DNA of 19,487 nucleotides, taken from CAYLSV01 sp964386435 (GTDB taxonomy: Bacteria > Planctomycetota > Phycisphaerae > Tepidisphaerales > Tepidisphaeraceae). A model generated the notes under the pieces. The model worked only from the letters and a program-made list of their open reading frames with translations. It ran no database searches and was not told where the DNA came from. The stretch lies in the NCBI GenBank assembly GCA_964386435.1, contig CAYLSV010000064.1, forward strand, positions 1 through 19,487, in the 5' to 3' direction. Positions 1 to 7,778 of this stretch are shown piece by piece. How positions within the stretch are numbered: the first letter of the stretch is position 1; every line of letters starts with the position of its first letter. A program made the translations under genes and the position numbers.

Positions 1-197
1 CGCCCCGTCGCGGCCGCGCAGCAGCTCCCGCGACCCCGGCCCCGCAGCAGCTCCCGCGACCCCGGCCCCGGCGGCAGGCACAACCGCCACGCCCGCCGCC
101 CCACCGCCTTTGCGACCGACGCGAACGCGTCGCGGCCCTCGCCGGTGCTGCTGTCGATGAGCACAAGCACCCGCAGCCCGGCGGGCGCGGCTTGATC
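1..197 (-). CDS. possible partial gene, vWA-like segment, runs off left edge
   Basis: On the minus strand the stretch from about 197 to the left edge is open and strongly GC3-biased, as expected for coding DNA here. It encodes LRVLVLIDSSTGEGRDAF, which resembles the first strand and metal-site region of a von Willebrand factor A-type domain, although the usual DxSxS motif is only partly matched. The start is not determined: the frame stays open upstream to an ATG at 335, but base composition drops above 197 and no ribosome site or TAnnnT box marks a start. A 26-bp tandem duplication near the edge shifts the frame. The product could be a broken gene or simply the start of a real one. Confidence is low because most of it lies outside the window. 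Confidence 0.25.
18..69. repeat. 26-bp tandem duplication
   Basis: Two identical adjacent copies of a 26-bp unit (18-43 and 44-69) begin GCAGCAGCTCCCGCG and end CCCC. Since 26 is not a multiple of three, the duplication changes the frame of any gene crossing it. Confidence 0.9.
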
Positions 198-321
198 GGG
201 TTGGAAGCCGGTTGTCTGCAAAACGGAATGGTTTATCCCGAACACGGTATAGCCGCCGAGCCGGCCCAATGCCAGACTGTGCGTCGGCCGCGCGAGGTTT
301 CGTGCGGCATTGCACCCGTTT

Positions 322-328
322 GGAGGAG
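322..328 (+). promoter_or_regulatory. Shine-Dalgarno site GGAGGAG
   Basis: GGAGGAG lies 5 nt before the ATG at 334 and decides that start over the upstream in-frame codon at 310. It is one of the few strong Shine-Dalgarno sites in the window. Confidence 0.85.
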
Positions 329-333
329 AAATC

Positions 334-1143
334 ATGAACCTGAAACTCGCTTTTGCCGCCGCCGTTCTCGTCGGGTCCGCCAATGCCTCAGCCGCACCGA
401 TCGTCTACCTGATCTCGCAGGACGTTGCCGCGGAGACCAATTACGCGACGCTGATCCAGAACGCGCTGGGTGCCGGCACCGTGGTAAATGTTGTGCCCCA
501 GGCGCAGTACGACAACTCGGGCACTGGTTTGGACAGCGCCGAGCTGTCGCTGCTGGAGGCCGCCGATCTGGTGGTCATCAGCCGCAACACCAATAGCGGC
601 GGGTTCGACGGCTCGGTGGTGGCGTCGTACAACAACCTCTCGACGCCCATCCTGCTCAACAACCCGCTGGTCGCCCGCGACTTCCGGTTCAATTGGGTTG
701 GCACTGGCAGTTCGCAAACGACCAACGCCCCGTTCAGCGGACTGACGCTCCGCAGCGAGCCGGGCGACATCGCGCTGGATTACTTCGGCGTCACTGAAGA
801 TTTGCAGTTCCTTAGCACCAGCAACTCGGGCAATGGCGAGCTTGAGGCGTATCTGGATGTCAACAACGACGGCAATCTGGATGCCGGCGACCGCATCGGC
901 GTGGTCAACTGGGACGCGGGGGTCGCCTACCGCAGCGGCGGGCCAACGGCTGGCGGGTTGCGGACGTTGTTCACGCTCGACGGCTACGACAGCGCCGCCG
1001 ACTTCGACACTGACCTCACGGAAGCCGGCCGGGCCGCCCTGTCGCAGTCGGTGGTGGCGATCGTCCCCGAACCCGCCTCGGCCGGGGCGATCTTTGCAGG
1101 CTTGGGCGGTCTGCTGCTGCGTCGCCGGACGGCGAGCTGCTAG
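334..1143 (+). CDS. PEP-CTERM sorting domain protein, exported
   Basis: This is a 269-aa exported protein. Residues 1-21 form a signal peptide (MNLKLAFAAAVLVGSANASA). From about residue 244 the C-terminus has the PEP-CTERM arrangement: VPEP, a short hydrophobic segment, then RRR. In the known system such tails are recognised at the membrane by exosortase and cleaved as the protein is delivered to the surface or matrix. The central region is rich in Asn, Thr, Gly and Ser and is not a catalytic fold I recognise. At residues 175-186, DVNNDGNLDAGD fits an EF-hand or dockerin-type calcium loop. The start is fixed by the GGAGGAG site. The gene converges on the PHP gene across a strong stem-loop. 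No exosortase gene is in the window. Export and sorting are well supported; the function is unknown. Confidence 0.9.
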   Translation: MNLKLAFAAAVLVGSANASAAPIVYLISQDVAAETNYATLIQNALGAGTVVNVVPQAQYDNSGTGLDSAELSLLEAADLVVISRNTNSGGFDGSVVASYNNLSTPILLNNPLVARDFRFNWVGTGSSQTTNAPFSGLTLRSEPGDIALDYFGVTEDLQFLSTSNSGNGELEAYLDVNNDGNLDAGDRIGVVNWDAGVAYRSGGPTAGGLRTLFTLDGYDSAADFDTDLTEAGRAALSQSVVAIVPEPASAGAIFAGLGGLLLRRRTASC

Positions 1144-1168
1144 ATCGGACGGGCCGGAAGAGGGCCTC

Positions 1169-1223
1169 GACATCGCCAAGACCGTCTCCGCCTCGTGGAG
1201 GCGGAGGCGGTTTTGGCGATGTC
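1169..1223. terminator. 26-bp stem-loop, likely bidirectional terminator
   Basis: Arms 1169-1194 and 1198-1223 pair over 26 positions, 24 Watson-Crick and two G-U, around a 3-nt loop. The hairpin sits between two convergent stop codons. There is no U-tract on either side, so termination would rely on the very strong stem. Termination is inferred from position and structure. Confidence 0.75.
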
Positions 1224-1240
1224 CACTTCAGCGAGCGGGT

Positions 1241-2194
1241 TCAACCTGCTTGTTCGCTCGCGGTTTCTGCCTCACGGTTGGCTTGGCGTTGGTCGCGGAT
1301 TCGGCTCAGCAGGCGGTCGTAGAGTTTGCGGGGCACGCGGCGGCACAAACCGCAGCGGCCGAGGGTGATGAACTTCTTGGCGCTGCCGTGGTAGTCGCTG
1401 CCGCCGGTCATCAGCAAATCCAGGCGGCGGCAGAGCTCTTTCAGCTCGTGGATGAAGCTTTCGCGGTGGTCGTTGTAGATGCACTCCACGCCGTCGAGGC
1501 CGCGGTCGGCGAGGGTGCGGATCTCGGCGGCGAGCTGGGCGTGGTTCTGCTTGCGCAGCTGGTTCGGGTGGGCCAGCACCGCGACGCCGCCGGCGGCGTG
1601 GATCATGTCGATGGCCTCGGCGGGGCTGGGCTCGTCCTTCTCGACCTTCATGTCCCCGGTGTTGCCCAGGTAGTACTTGTACGCGGCCGAAGGGTGGCTG
1701 ATGTAGCCCTTGGCGGCGAGCACCTTGGCGAAGTGCGGCCGCCCGACCTGCCCGCCACCGGCGACGGCGAGGACGTCGTCGTAGTCCATGCGAACACCGG
1801 CCTGCTGGAGCTTGTCGATCAGGCGGAGGTTCCGCTCGTGGCGGGCCTCCTGGAGGCGCTGGGTGAAGCCGGCGAACTGGCCGCCGCGGTGTTCGACGCC
1901 GTAGCCGAGCATGTGGATGATGCCAGGCCGTGGGTAGGCGCACGACACCTCGATGCCCGGTAGGAACTCGATGCCCACGCGGCGGGCCTCGCGCTCGGCC
2001 TCGGGGCAGCCTTCGACGGTGTCGTGGTCGGTGAGCGCGACGGCGCTGAGGCCGGCCCGCTTGGCTTTGCGGATGACGTCGGCGGGGGCGTCGGTGCCGT
2101 CGCTGGCGGTGGAGTGCGTGTGCAGGTCAACGAACAACGGCCGCATGGCCACGACGCCCGGCACAACTCGCTTGGGCGCTTGGAGTAAGGTCAC
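1241..2194 (-). CDS. PHP-domain metal-dependent phosphoesterase (RNase AM / TrpH type)
   Basis: This 317-aa protein belongs to the PHP superfamily, most like the YciV/TrpH/RnmA group, which acts on RNA 5' ends or 3',5'-nucleoside bisphosphates. The metal-binding motifs are all visible: DLHTHSTASDGT near residues 23-34, DHDT at about 56, PGIE, GRPHFA, AHP and GSDYHG. Three starts are possible: GTG 2239, which overlaps the upstream stop as GTGA; GTG 2194, preceded by TAGACT at 7 nt; and ATG 2146, which gives the shortest N-terminus before the first motif. I chose 2194 because most genes here carry that box. It is the last gene of the minus-strand run and ends at the stem-loop. The family is certain, the exact substrate is not. 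Confidence 0.88.
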   Translation of the reverse strand: MTLLQAPKRVVPGVVAMRPLFVDLHTHSTASDGTDAPADVIRKAKRAGLSAVALTDHDTVEGCPEAEREARRVGIEFLPGIEVSCAYPRPGIIHMLGYGVEHRGGQFAGFTQRLQEARHERNLRLIDKLQQAGVRMDYDDVLAVAGGGQVGRPHFAKVLAAKGYISHPSAAYKYYLGNTGDMKVEKDEPSPAEAIDMIHAAGGVAVLAHPNQLRKQNHAQLAAEIRTLADRGLDGVECIYNDHRESFIHELKELCRRLDLLMTGGSDYHGSAKKFITLGRCGLCRRVPRKLYDRLLSRIRDQRQANREAETASEQAG

Positions 2195-2201
2195 AGGGGA
2201 C

Positions 2202-2207
2202 AGTCTA
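2202..2207 (-). promoter_or_regulatory. TAnnnT box, candidate leaderless promoter
   Basis: TAGACT ends 7 nt before the GTG at 2194, inside the 5' extension of the PHP frame. No convincing -35 was seen. Confidence 0.4.
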
Positions 2208-2235
2208 CGCGACAAGTTGCCCCAGCGTCGGACGG

Positions 2236-3606
2236 TCACGCCGCATTGTCGTCCCGCGCCGCGTCCTCGGCGGAATCGGCGTCGCCCTCGTAGATCACAA
2301 GGCCGTTGCGCCAGCAGACGCCCAGCGGGTGTTCGTTGTCCCAGTAGAATGTGAAGACGATGCCCGCCGAGTTGCCGTCGTCGCTGGCGATGACCGACGG
2401 GCCGCCGAAGGTGACGACGTTTAGCGCGTCTTCATCCCGCTCGATCGGCGGGTACATCAACGCCTTTTGGCGGTCGTCCCAGCCGTCGGTGTAGTCATCT
2501 CGCATGTCCCGCATCACGTTGGCAATGGCCGCGAGCACCTGCCGCTCGTGGGCCTCCTGGTCCTGCATGAACGCCTGCCACGCGGCGACGGCCACCTCCT
2601 GCTCGGGGTCGATGTGCAGCGGGTAGCGGTTCTCCAGCACGTCCCAATCCGGGGCGTCGCGGAACTGTTTGTCGCCGCCGTACTGCTCGGCGGCCCAGCG
2701 ATGGCTGCCGGCGTCGTGGTCGCCGTGGAGCAGGAGCGTTGCGTAGTCGCCCCGCCACCGGCCGTCGTCGTCGCGGAGGGTGCCGAGAATCGGGTGCGTG
2801 ATCGTCTCGATGTTCTCGCCGCGATCTTCCTCAATTTCTCGGTTTTGGGCGGCGTGCGTCGGCTCGTTGTCGCGGAGCATGACGCCGATGCCTTGGCGGT
2901 CGAAGGCGCAGTCGAACTGCAGCGCGATGCCGACGCCGAGGTCGTCAAGCTGGCGGATGCGGATTTCGCTGAGCCAGAGGATGGGCCGCAAATCGGCAGT
3001 CGTTTGCGTGTCGGGCAGCAGGTCACCCGGCTCGTCGTCGTAGTACGCCGCCCACCACTTGAGCCGGGCGGGCCGTTGGCGTTGGTAGACGTCGAGGACG
3101 AACGAGAGCACCCGCTCGGCCAGCGCCGGCCCGCCGTCGAGGAACGCTTGATACGCCGCCCGCTGCCCGTCCGTCGGCGGCTGCTCGCCACTCGCCAGGA
3201 CCGACAGCTTGTGCTGCTTGTTTTTCCGCAGATTCCACGCGTCGAACGAGCCGTCGTCCTCGTCGAGCTCGCGGGCTTGCCGGGCGAAGCCGTCGAACAT
3301 GCCCGCCATCTGCTTGGCCGCCTCGGCGTCCTCGGGCGACATCTCGCCGATCGACTGCTCGTACATCTTCTTCATGCCGGCGACGAAGTCCTCGCCCGAC
3401 CCAGCGACCATCTTCGTCAACTCGTCAGCATCCTCCTGCAATTCGTCGTCGTCCTCGTCCTCGTCGTCGTCGTCCTCGTAAATGGGCACCCGCCCGCCCA
3501 TCCCGCTGAAGCGCTCGTCCACCACCCCGGCCACCCAGCCGTCGTGGACGAACCCGCCCCAGGTGAGCGTGCCAAACGTCGGGTCATCCAGCGTCTTCTC
3601 GGCCAT
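2236..3606 (-). CDS. internally duplicated DUF6985-like protein
   Basis: This 456-aa soluble protein appears to contain two copies of a DUF6985-like domain. Copy 1 is about residues 8-248 and copy 2 about 271-442. Each has the same order: a Gly-Thr-Leu/Trp strand motif (TFGTLTWGGF; ILGTLRDDDGRW), a helical segment starting with a Pro and an acidic residue, and a final strand block (VGIALQFDCAFDRQGIGVM; AGIVFTFYWDNEHPLGVCW). Copy 1 carries an acidic insert at about 43-62 that is almost all Asp and Glu. ATG 3606 was chosen over TTG 3615 because a TAACTT box lies 7 nt upstream. No catalytic motif is visible. Function is unknown; an immunity-like role is possible but not shown. The domain assignment is from memory of the family pattern. 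Confidence 0.82.
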   Translation of the reverse strand: MAEKTLDDPTFGTLTWGGFVHDGWVAGVVDERFSGMGGRVPIYEDDDDEDEDDDELQEDADELTKMVAGSGEDFVAGMKKMYEQSIGEMSPEDAEAAKQMAGMFDGFARQARELDEDDGSFDAWNLRKNKQHKLSVLASGEQPPTDGQRAAYQAFLDGGPALAERVLSFVLDVYQRQRPARLKWWAAYYDDEPGDLLPDTQTTADLRPILWLSEIRIRQLDDLGVGIALQFDCAFDRQGIGVMLRDNEPTHAAQNREIEEDRGENIETITHPILGTLRDDDGRWRGDYATLLLHGDHDAGSHRWAAEQYGGDKQFRDAPDWDVLENRYPLHIDPEQEVAVAAWQAFMQDQEAHERQVLAAIANVMRDMRDDYTDGWDDRQKALMYPPIERDEDALNVVTFGGPSVIASDDGNSAGIVFTFYWDNEHPLGVCWRNGLVIYEGDADSAEDAARDDNAA

Positions 3607-3613
3607 GCCGAGC

Positions 3614-3643
3614 AAGTTACCCGATGCCGCCGAGGTTGTTCAA
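3614..3643 (-). promoter_or_regulatory. promoter with -35 and -10, leaderless
   Basis: TTGAAC (3638-3643), an 18-bp spacer, then TAACTT (3614-3619) ending 7 nt before the ATG at 3606. This is the best complete promoter in the window, and it predicts transcription starting at or next to the start codon. Confidence 0.7.
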
Positions 3644-3646
3644 GGC

Positions 3647-4336
3647 TTACTCGCCGCTGAAGTCGAGTTCGAAAACTTGGCTCAGATTGATCTCGGTCTT
3701 CTCGAACAGCGTCGACTCCACCACGTCGGTGCCGCTGCCCTGACCTTCGGTCTCGTACTGACCGTCGCGCAGGACCAGACACTCCAGCGACCGCTCGACG
3801 AACGAGAGGATCCAGTAGTGCCGAATGCCCGCCTGGGCGTACCAGCGTCGCTTGGCAATGCGATCGTGATGCTCGCCACCAACGCTGATGGACTCGGCGA
3901 TCAACTCGGGCATCGCGTAGATCGGGTGGTAACGTGACCGGCTGATCGGCCGGGTCGAGCGGATCACGCGGTGGCGGGCAAGTTGCTCGGGCGTCAGGAA
4001 CATCAAGTCGGGCCGCTTGACTCGCAGCGGCGTGAGTTCCAGATCGGTCTCGGTGCGGAACTCGCCCTCGATATCGCGGCGGTCGAGGTCACGCCCAAGG
4101 GCACGCTCCAGCCGCTTGAGCGGCCCGATGGATTCGTCTCCGTACGGTGGCAACTCCGTCAACACTCCTTCCACAATCTCGTACCGGAACCCCTCCAACG
4201 CCGCTCGAATCTCCTCCCGATACAAGTCCGCCACCGACCAGCCGATTGTGCCGAACCGGACCTCACGATGAACCCCGGGCGGCAATTCATCGGCGGGGCG
4301 GCGGAGCGGTACCGGCTGCGCGGTGGCGAGCGTCAT
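3647..4336 (-). CDS. Uma2 family (DUF820) endonuclease-like protein
   Basis: This 229-aa protein belongs to the Uma2/DUF820 family, which has a PD-(D/E)xK nuclease fold and is abundant in cyanobacteria and planctomycetes. Visible family features are RYEIVEG near residue 51, RPDLMF with Asp110, PELIAESIS at about 143-151, and DRIAKRRWYAQAGIRHYWI at about 158-176, which holds the Lys and the conserved YxxAGIRHYW signature. The putative catalytic residues look intact. The start at 4336 is supported by TAAACT 8 nt upstream; a longer open frame reaching into cysK is chance. It lies 20 bp after cysK on the same strand. The cellular role of the family is poorly established, so activity is inferred from fold motifs only. 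Confidence 0.88.
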   Translation of the reverse strand: MTLATAQPVPLRRPADELPPGVHREVRFGTIGWSVADLYREEIRAALEGFRYEIVEGVLTELPPYGDESIGPLKRLERALGRDLDRRDIEGEFRTETDLELTPLRVKRPDLMFLTPEQLARHRVIRSTRPISRSRYHPIYAMPELIAESISVGGEHHDRIAKRRWYAQAGIRHYWILSFVERSLECLVLRDGQYETEGQGSGTDVVESTLFEKTEINLSQVFELDFSGE

Positions 4337-4344
4337 GCTGATCC

Positions 4345-4350
4345 AGTTTA
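4345..4350 (-). promoter_or_regulatory. TAnnnT box, candidate leaderless promoter
   Basis: TAAACT ends 8 nt before the ATG at 4336, in the short spacer after cysK. No clear -35 is seen. Confidence 0.45.
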
Positions 4351-4356
4351 CGCCCG

Positions 4357-5343
<987 letters not shown>

Positions 5344-5345
5344 GG

Positions 5346-5389
5346 GGGTTGTCCTTTGTTCTTGGTCCGTAAACCGCGGTCCGTTGCTT
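5346..5389. repeat. heptamer repeat array, short
   Basis: About six 7-nt units of the type TTTGTTC, TTGGTCC and GCGGTCC fill the whole spacer between the JAMM stop and the cysK start. On the minus strand one unit supplies AAAGGA, the only Shine-Dalgarno candidate for cysK. It shares TTTGTTCTTGGTC with the larger array at 7642-7778. Confidence 0.7.
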
Positions 5390-5809
5390 CTAGGCGGCGG
5401 AGGGTTGAGGGGTGATTTGGGTTTCTTGAAAGTCGTTGCCTTGGAGCTGCCAGCAGCGGGCGTGCCAACGGTCGCCGGTTGGGGCGAGGATGAGGTATTG
5501 GTAGACGGGCCAGGCGTCGGCGAGGTCGGTGGCGCTGGGGATCGGGTCGCCGACGGGGTGGCTGTGGTAGATGCCCACGATCTCGCGGCCGGCGGCCTCG
5601 GCGGCGCGGATGGCGTGGAGCAGTTCGCCGGCGTCGAGGCGGTAGTGGCGGGTCCGCTCGGGCGCGACGTTGGCGATCGGCTGGGCGTCGGCGACGGCGT
5701 GGGCGTGGCCGATGAGCAGGCCGCAACACTCCTCGGGCAGCGTCGCCGCGGCGTGGCGGGCGAGGCGTTGCCACACGACGGGCGGGAGGATGAGGCACGG
5801 GCGGGCCAT
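5390..5809 (-). CDS. JAMM/MPN+ metallopeptidase, Mec-like
   Basis: This 139-aa single-domain protein is a zinc JAB1/MPN/Mov34 metalloprotease. It has the catalytic Glu in LPEECCGLL (Glu26/27) and the complete motif HSHPVGDPIPSATD, giving zinc ligands His82, His84 and Asp95 and the conserved Ser92. Small bacterial members such as Mec of Mycobacterium remove a newly formed amino acid from the C-terminus of a ThiS/MoaD-like sulfur carrier. Adjacency to cysteine synthase (47-bp spacer, same strand) supports that role. No sulfur-carrier gene is seen in this window, so the pathway is inferred. ATG 5809 has TAGGAT 8 nt upstream. This is the first gene of the minus-strand run. Confidence 0.9.
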   Translation of the reverse strand: MARPCLILPPVVWQRLARHAAATLPEECCGLLIGHAHAVADAQPIANVAPERTRHYRLDAGELLHAIRAAEAAGREIVGIYHSHPVGDPIPSATDLADAWPVYQYLILAPTGDRWHARCWQLQGNDFQETQITPQPSAA

Positions 5810-5817
5810 CGCCCACC

Positions 5818-5823
5818 ATCCTA
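5818..5823 (-). promoter_or_regulatory. TAnnnT box, candidate leaderless promoter
   Basis: TAGGAT ends 8 nt before the ATG at 5809 and would drive the JAMM-cysK run. No clear -35 is seen. Confidence 0.5.
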
Positions 5824-5876
5824 GCGGAGTTCCGCCGGACCGGCCGCGGCGGCAGCGGTTGGGGCGTTACCCAACA

Positions 5877-5909
5877 CCACCGCCCCGGCCGAGGTGGCCG
5901 GGGCGGTGG
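5877..5909 (-). terminator. stem-loop after the flagellin gene
   Basis: A perfect 14-bp GC-rich stem (5877-5890 with 5896-5909) and a 5-nt loop lie 28 bp past the flagellin stop. The T-run (GTTTTC) is on the plus-strand side, so for the minus-strand flagellin transcript this is a strong hairpin without a following U-tract. Confidence 0.7.
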
Positions 5910-5936
5910 GGGTTTTCAAGATGTCGGTCGCGGGCT

Positions 5937-7334
5937 TTAGCCGAGCAGCTGCAGGGCGGCCTGCGGGCTGGAGTTGGCCTGCGAGAGGACGTTGGTGCCC
6001 GACTGCGTGAGGATCTGCATCCGCGTGAGGGCGGCGGTTTCCTCGGCGAAGTCGGTGTCGCGGATCGCGCTCTCGGCGGCCGAGGCGTTCTCGTAGGCCA
6101 CGCCCAGGGCGTTGACCGTCGAGCCGATCGTGAACTTCTGGAACGCACCCAAGCGGCCGCGAAGGCTGCTGACCTGCTTGATGCTCTCGTCGAGCACGCG
6201 CTGGGCCTGGACGAGGTTGTCGCCCATCAGGCTGTTCTCGCCGCCGGAGGAGAGCGAGGACAGGAAGCCCAAGGCGTTGCTGCCCAGGTTCGTGGTCGAG
6301 ACGTTCTTGATGCCGATGCCGGCGCGGTCGTTCTGGTTGACCTTGGCCCCGAGGCTGAAGTTGGCCCCGCCGCCGGTGACGGCAAAGCTGTTGGTGCCCG
6401 CGGCGTTGCCGGTGTCGGAGAGGTCGACCTCGATGTCGATGGCCGAGTTGCGGTAGCTGACGGTCTGGCCGTCGCCGGTGGCGGCGGCACCGTTGACCTT
6501 GGCGACCACGTCCTTGCCCGCGTCGTCGGCGTTGGCGAACGCCGTGCCCGAAAGGCTCTTGATCTTGACCTCTTGGTCGCTGCCGAACTCGACGCTCTGG
6601 ATGGCCAGGTTCGTGCCGCTGACGGTCGCCTTGATGCCGGTGACTTCCGAAACGCCGTTGATCGCCTCGGCCATGTTGGCGATCGAGGCGCCGCTGGTGA
6701 AGCTGATCTGCTCGGTGCCCAGGTTGCCGGTGATCTGGATGCTGGCGGCGGTGGCCAAGGCGGCAGAGACCGTGGTGTTGATCACGGCCTGCTCGGCGGC
6801 GCTGACGACCTCGACGTTGACGGTCATCTTCGAGCCGTCGGGCAGGCGGGCGCCGTTGACGGTCACGTCGTTGACTTTCGACGTGTCGACGCCGCTGGTC
6901 GTGTAGTCGTAGGTGCCGTTGAGCAACTTCTGGCCCTGGAAGCTGGTGCTGCCGGCCAGGCGGTTGACCGTGTTCAGGATCGAATCGACCTGAAGCTGGT
7001 TGGCCTCCTTCTCTTCCTGCGACAGGCCGCCGGAGTTGGCCTGCTGGCTCACGAGGGTCTGGACCTCGTTGAGCAGCGAGCTGATCTCCGAGAGGCCACC
7101 CTCGGCGGTGCCGATGATGTTGCCGGCGCGCTCGGCGTTGTCGATGGCGGCGCTGATGCCGGTCTTCTCGGCACGCAGGTTCTCGCTGGCGATCAGGCCG
7201 GCCGGGTCATCGGCGCCGCTGTTGATCTTCAGGCCGGTGCTCAGACGCGTCAGCGACGTGTTGAGCTTTTCGTTGTTCTTGCCCAAAACGCGTTGGGCCA
7301 AAAGCGACGGGACGTTGGTGTTGATGCGGGACAT
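5937..7334 (-). CDS. fliC: flagellin
   Basis: This 465-aa flagellar filament protein is exported through the flagellar type III apparatus and polymerises outside the cell. The N-terminal D0/D1 region (about 1-135) begins MSRINTNVPSLLAQRVLGK and includes LSTGLKINSGADDPAGLIAS. The C-terminal D1/D0 region (about the last 95 residues) has RGRLGAFQKF and ends QANSSPQAALQLLG. The middle is Ala-, Thr- and Val-rich, with an LGTEQISFTSGASIANMAEA segment typical of flagellin hypervariable domains. ATG 7334 is fixed by homology of the N-terminus; the open frame upstream is chance. AGAGGA lies 9 nt before the ATG. It is a single flagellin gene with no flagellar neighbours, a hairpin after the stop, and about 440 bp of upstream noncoding DNA. 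No confident sigma-28 or sigma-54 site was found. Confidence 0.96.
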   Translation of the reverse strand: MSRINTNVPSLLAQRVLGKNNEKLNTSLTRLSTGLKINSGADDPAGLIASENLRAEKTGISAAIDNAERAGNIIGTAEGGLSEISSLLNEVQTLVSQQANSGGLSQEEKEANQLQVDSILNTVNRLAGSTSFQGQKLLNGTYDYTTSGVDTSKVNDVTVNGARLPDGSKMTVNVEVVSAAEQAVINTTVSAALATAASIQITGNLGTEQISFTSGASIANMAEAINGVSEVTGIKATVSGTNLAIQSVEFGSDQEVKIKSLSGTAFANADDAGKDVVAKVNGAAATGDGQTVSYRNSAIDIEVDLSDTGNAAGTNSFAVTGGGANFSLGAKVNQNDRAGIGIKNVSTTNLGSNALGFLSSLSSGGENSLMGDNLVQAQRVLDESIKQVSSLRGRLGAFQKFTIGSTVNALGVAYENASAAESAIRDTDFAEETAALTRMQILTQSGTNVLSQANSSPQAALQLLG

Positions 7335-7343
7335 GGGGTCCGT

Positions 7344-7376
7344 TCCTCTGTGCAAGCCCGCCGTTCCGTGGCGGGC
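7344..7376 (-). promoter_or_regulatory. flagellin ribosome site and 5' leader hairpin
   Basis: AGAGGA (7344-7349) lies 9 nt before the ATG. Just upstream, GCCCGCC (7356-7362) pairs with GGCGGGC (7370-7376), a perfect 7-bp stem with a 7-nt loop close to the ribosome site. A role in translation or mRNA stability is possible. I see no clear feature in 7377-7641. Confidence 0.4.
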
Positions 7377-7641
7377 AACTGACTCGTACTGCTGATCCCG
7401 ATCGGCCCCACACGTTGTGGGTAAGCCGTCGACCGATCCGTCGGTCGCGGGATGTTCTCGCCAAACGGCGATGCCCGAAAGCATCGGCCACTCGGCAAGA
7501 CCACTTGGGGGCCAACAAGGCAATCCCCAACCGGCCCGAAGCCTCAACCACGCGGTCAAGCACCTCGGCCACACAGCATCGACCCGCCCCACCAGCCGGC
7601 TCAACCGGTGCAATCGTTTTACGGCTTATGGGACGTTGGGG

Positions 7642-7778
7642 GTTGTTGGTCGTCCTTTGTTCTTGGTCCTTTGTCCGTGGTCAGTGGTCCATTGCTCACT
7701 GCAGCGGACGCACGAGGAAGTGCAGCAACTGACCACGGACCACTGACCACGGACAAAGGACAAAAGACCAAGAACAAA
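7642..7778. repeat. inverted heptamer repeat array
   Basis: Units of 7 nt (TTTGTTC, TTGGTCC, TTTGTCC, GTGGTCA, GTGGTCC) fill 7642-7704. Complementary units (CCACGGA, CCACTGA, CAAAGGA, CAAAAGA) fill 7721-7778, with a 16-nt centre. Transcribed, the whole array can fold into one long imperfect hairpin directly after the stop of the ABC transporter gene, where it may act as a terminator or 3' stabiliser. It shares TTTGTTCTTGGTC with the array before cysK. Confidence 0.8.

Noticed and set aside
18..69. Origin or iteron-type direct repeats
   Set aside because: Only two copies exist and no replication gene is nearby; a simple tandem duplication explains them.
5670..7382. A 570-codon plus-strand frame opposite flagellin
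   Set aside because: It is a shadow of the flagellin gene, with no homology and low-complexity Val/Gly/Asp composition.
7400..7640. Sigma-54 or sigma-28 promoter for flagellin
   Set aside because: I looked for TGGCAC-N5-TTGC and TAAA-N15-GCCGATAA on the minus strand; the nearest matches have wrong spacing or too many mismatches.
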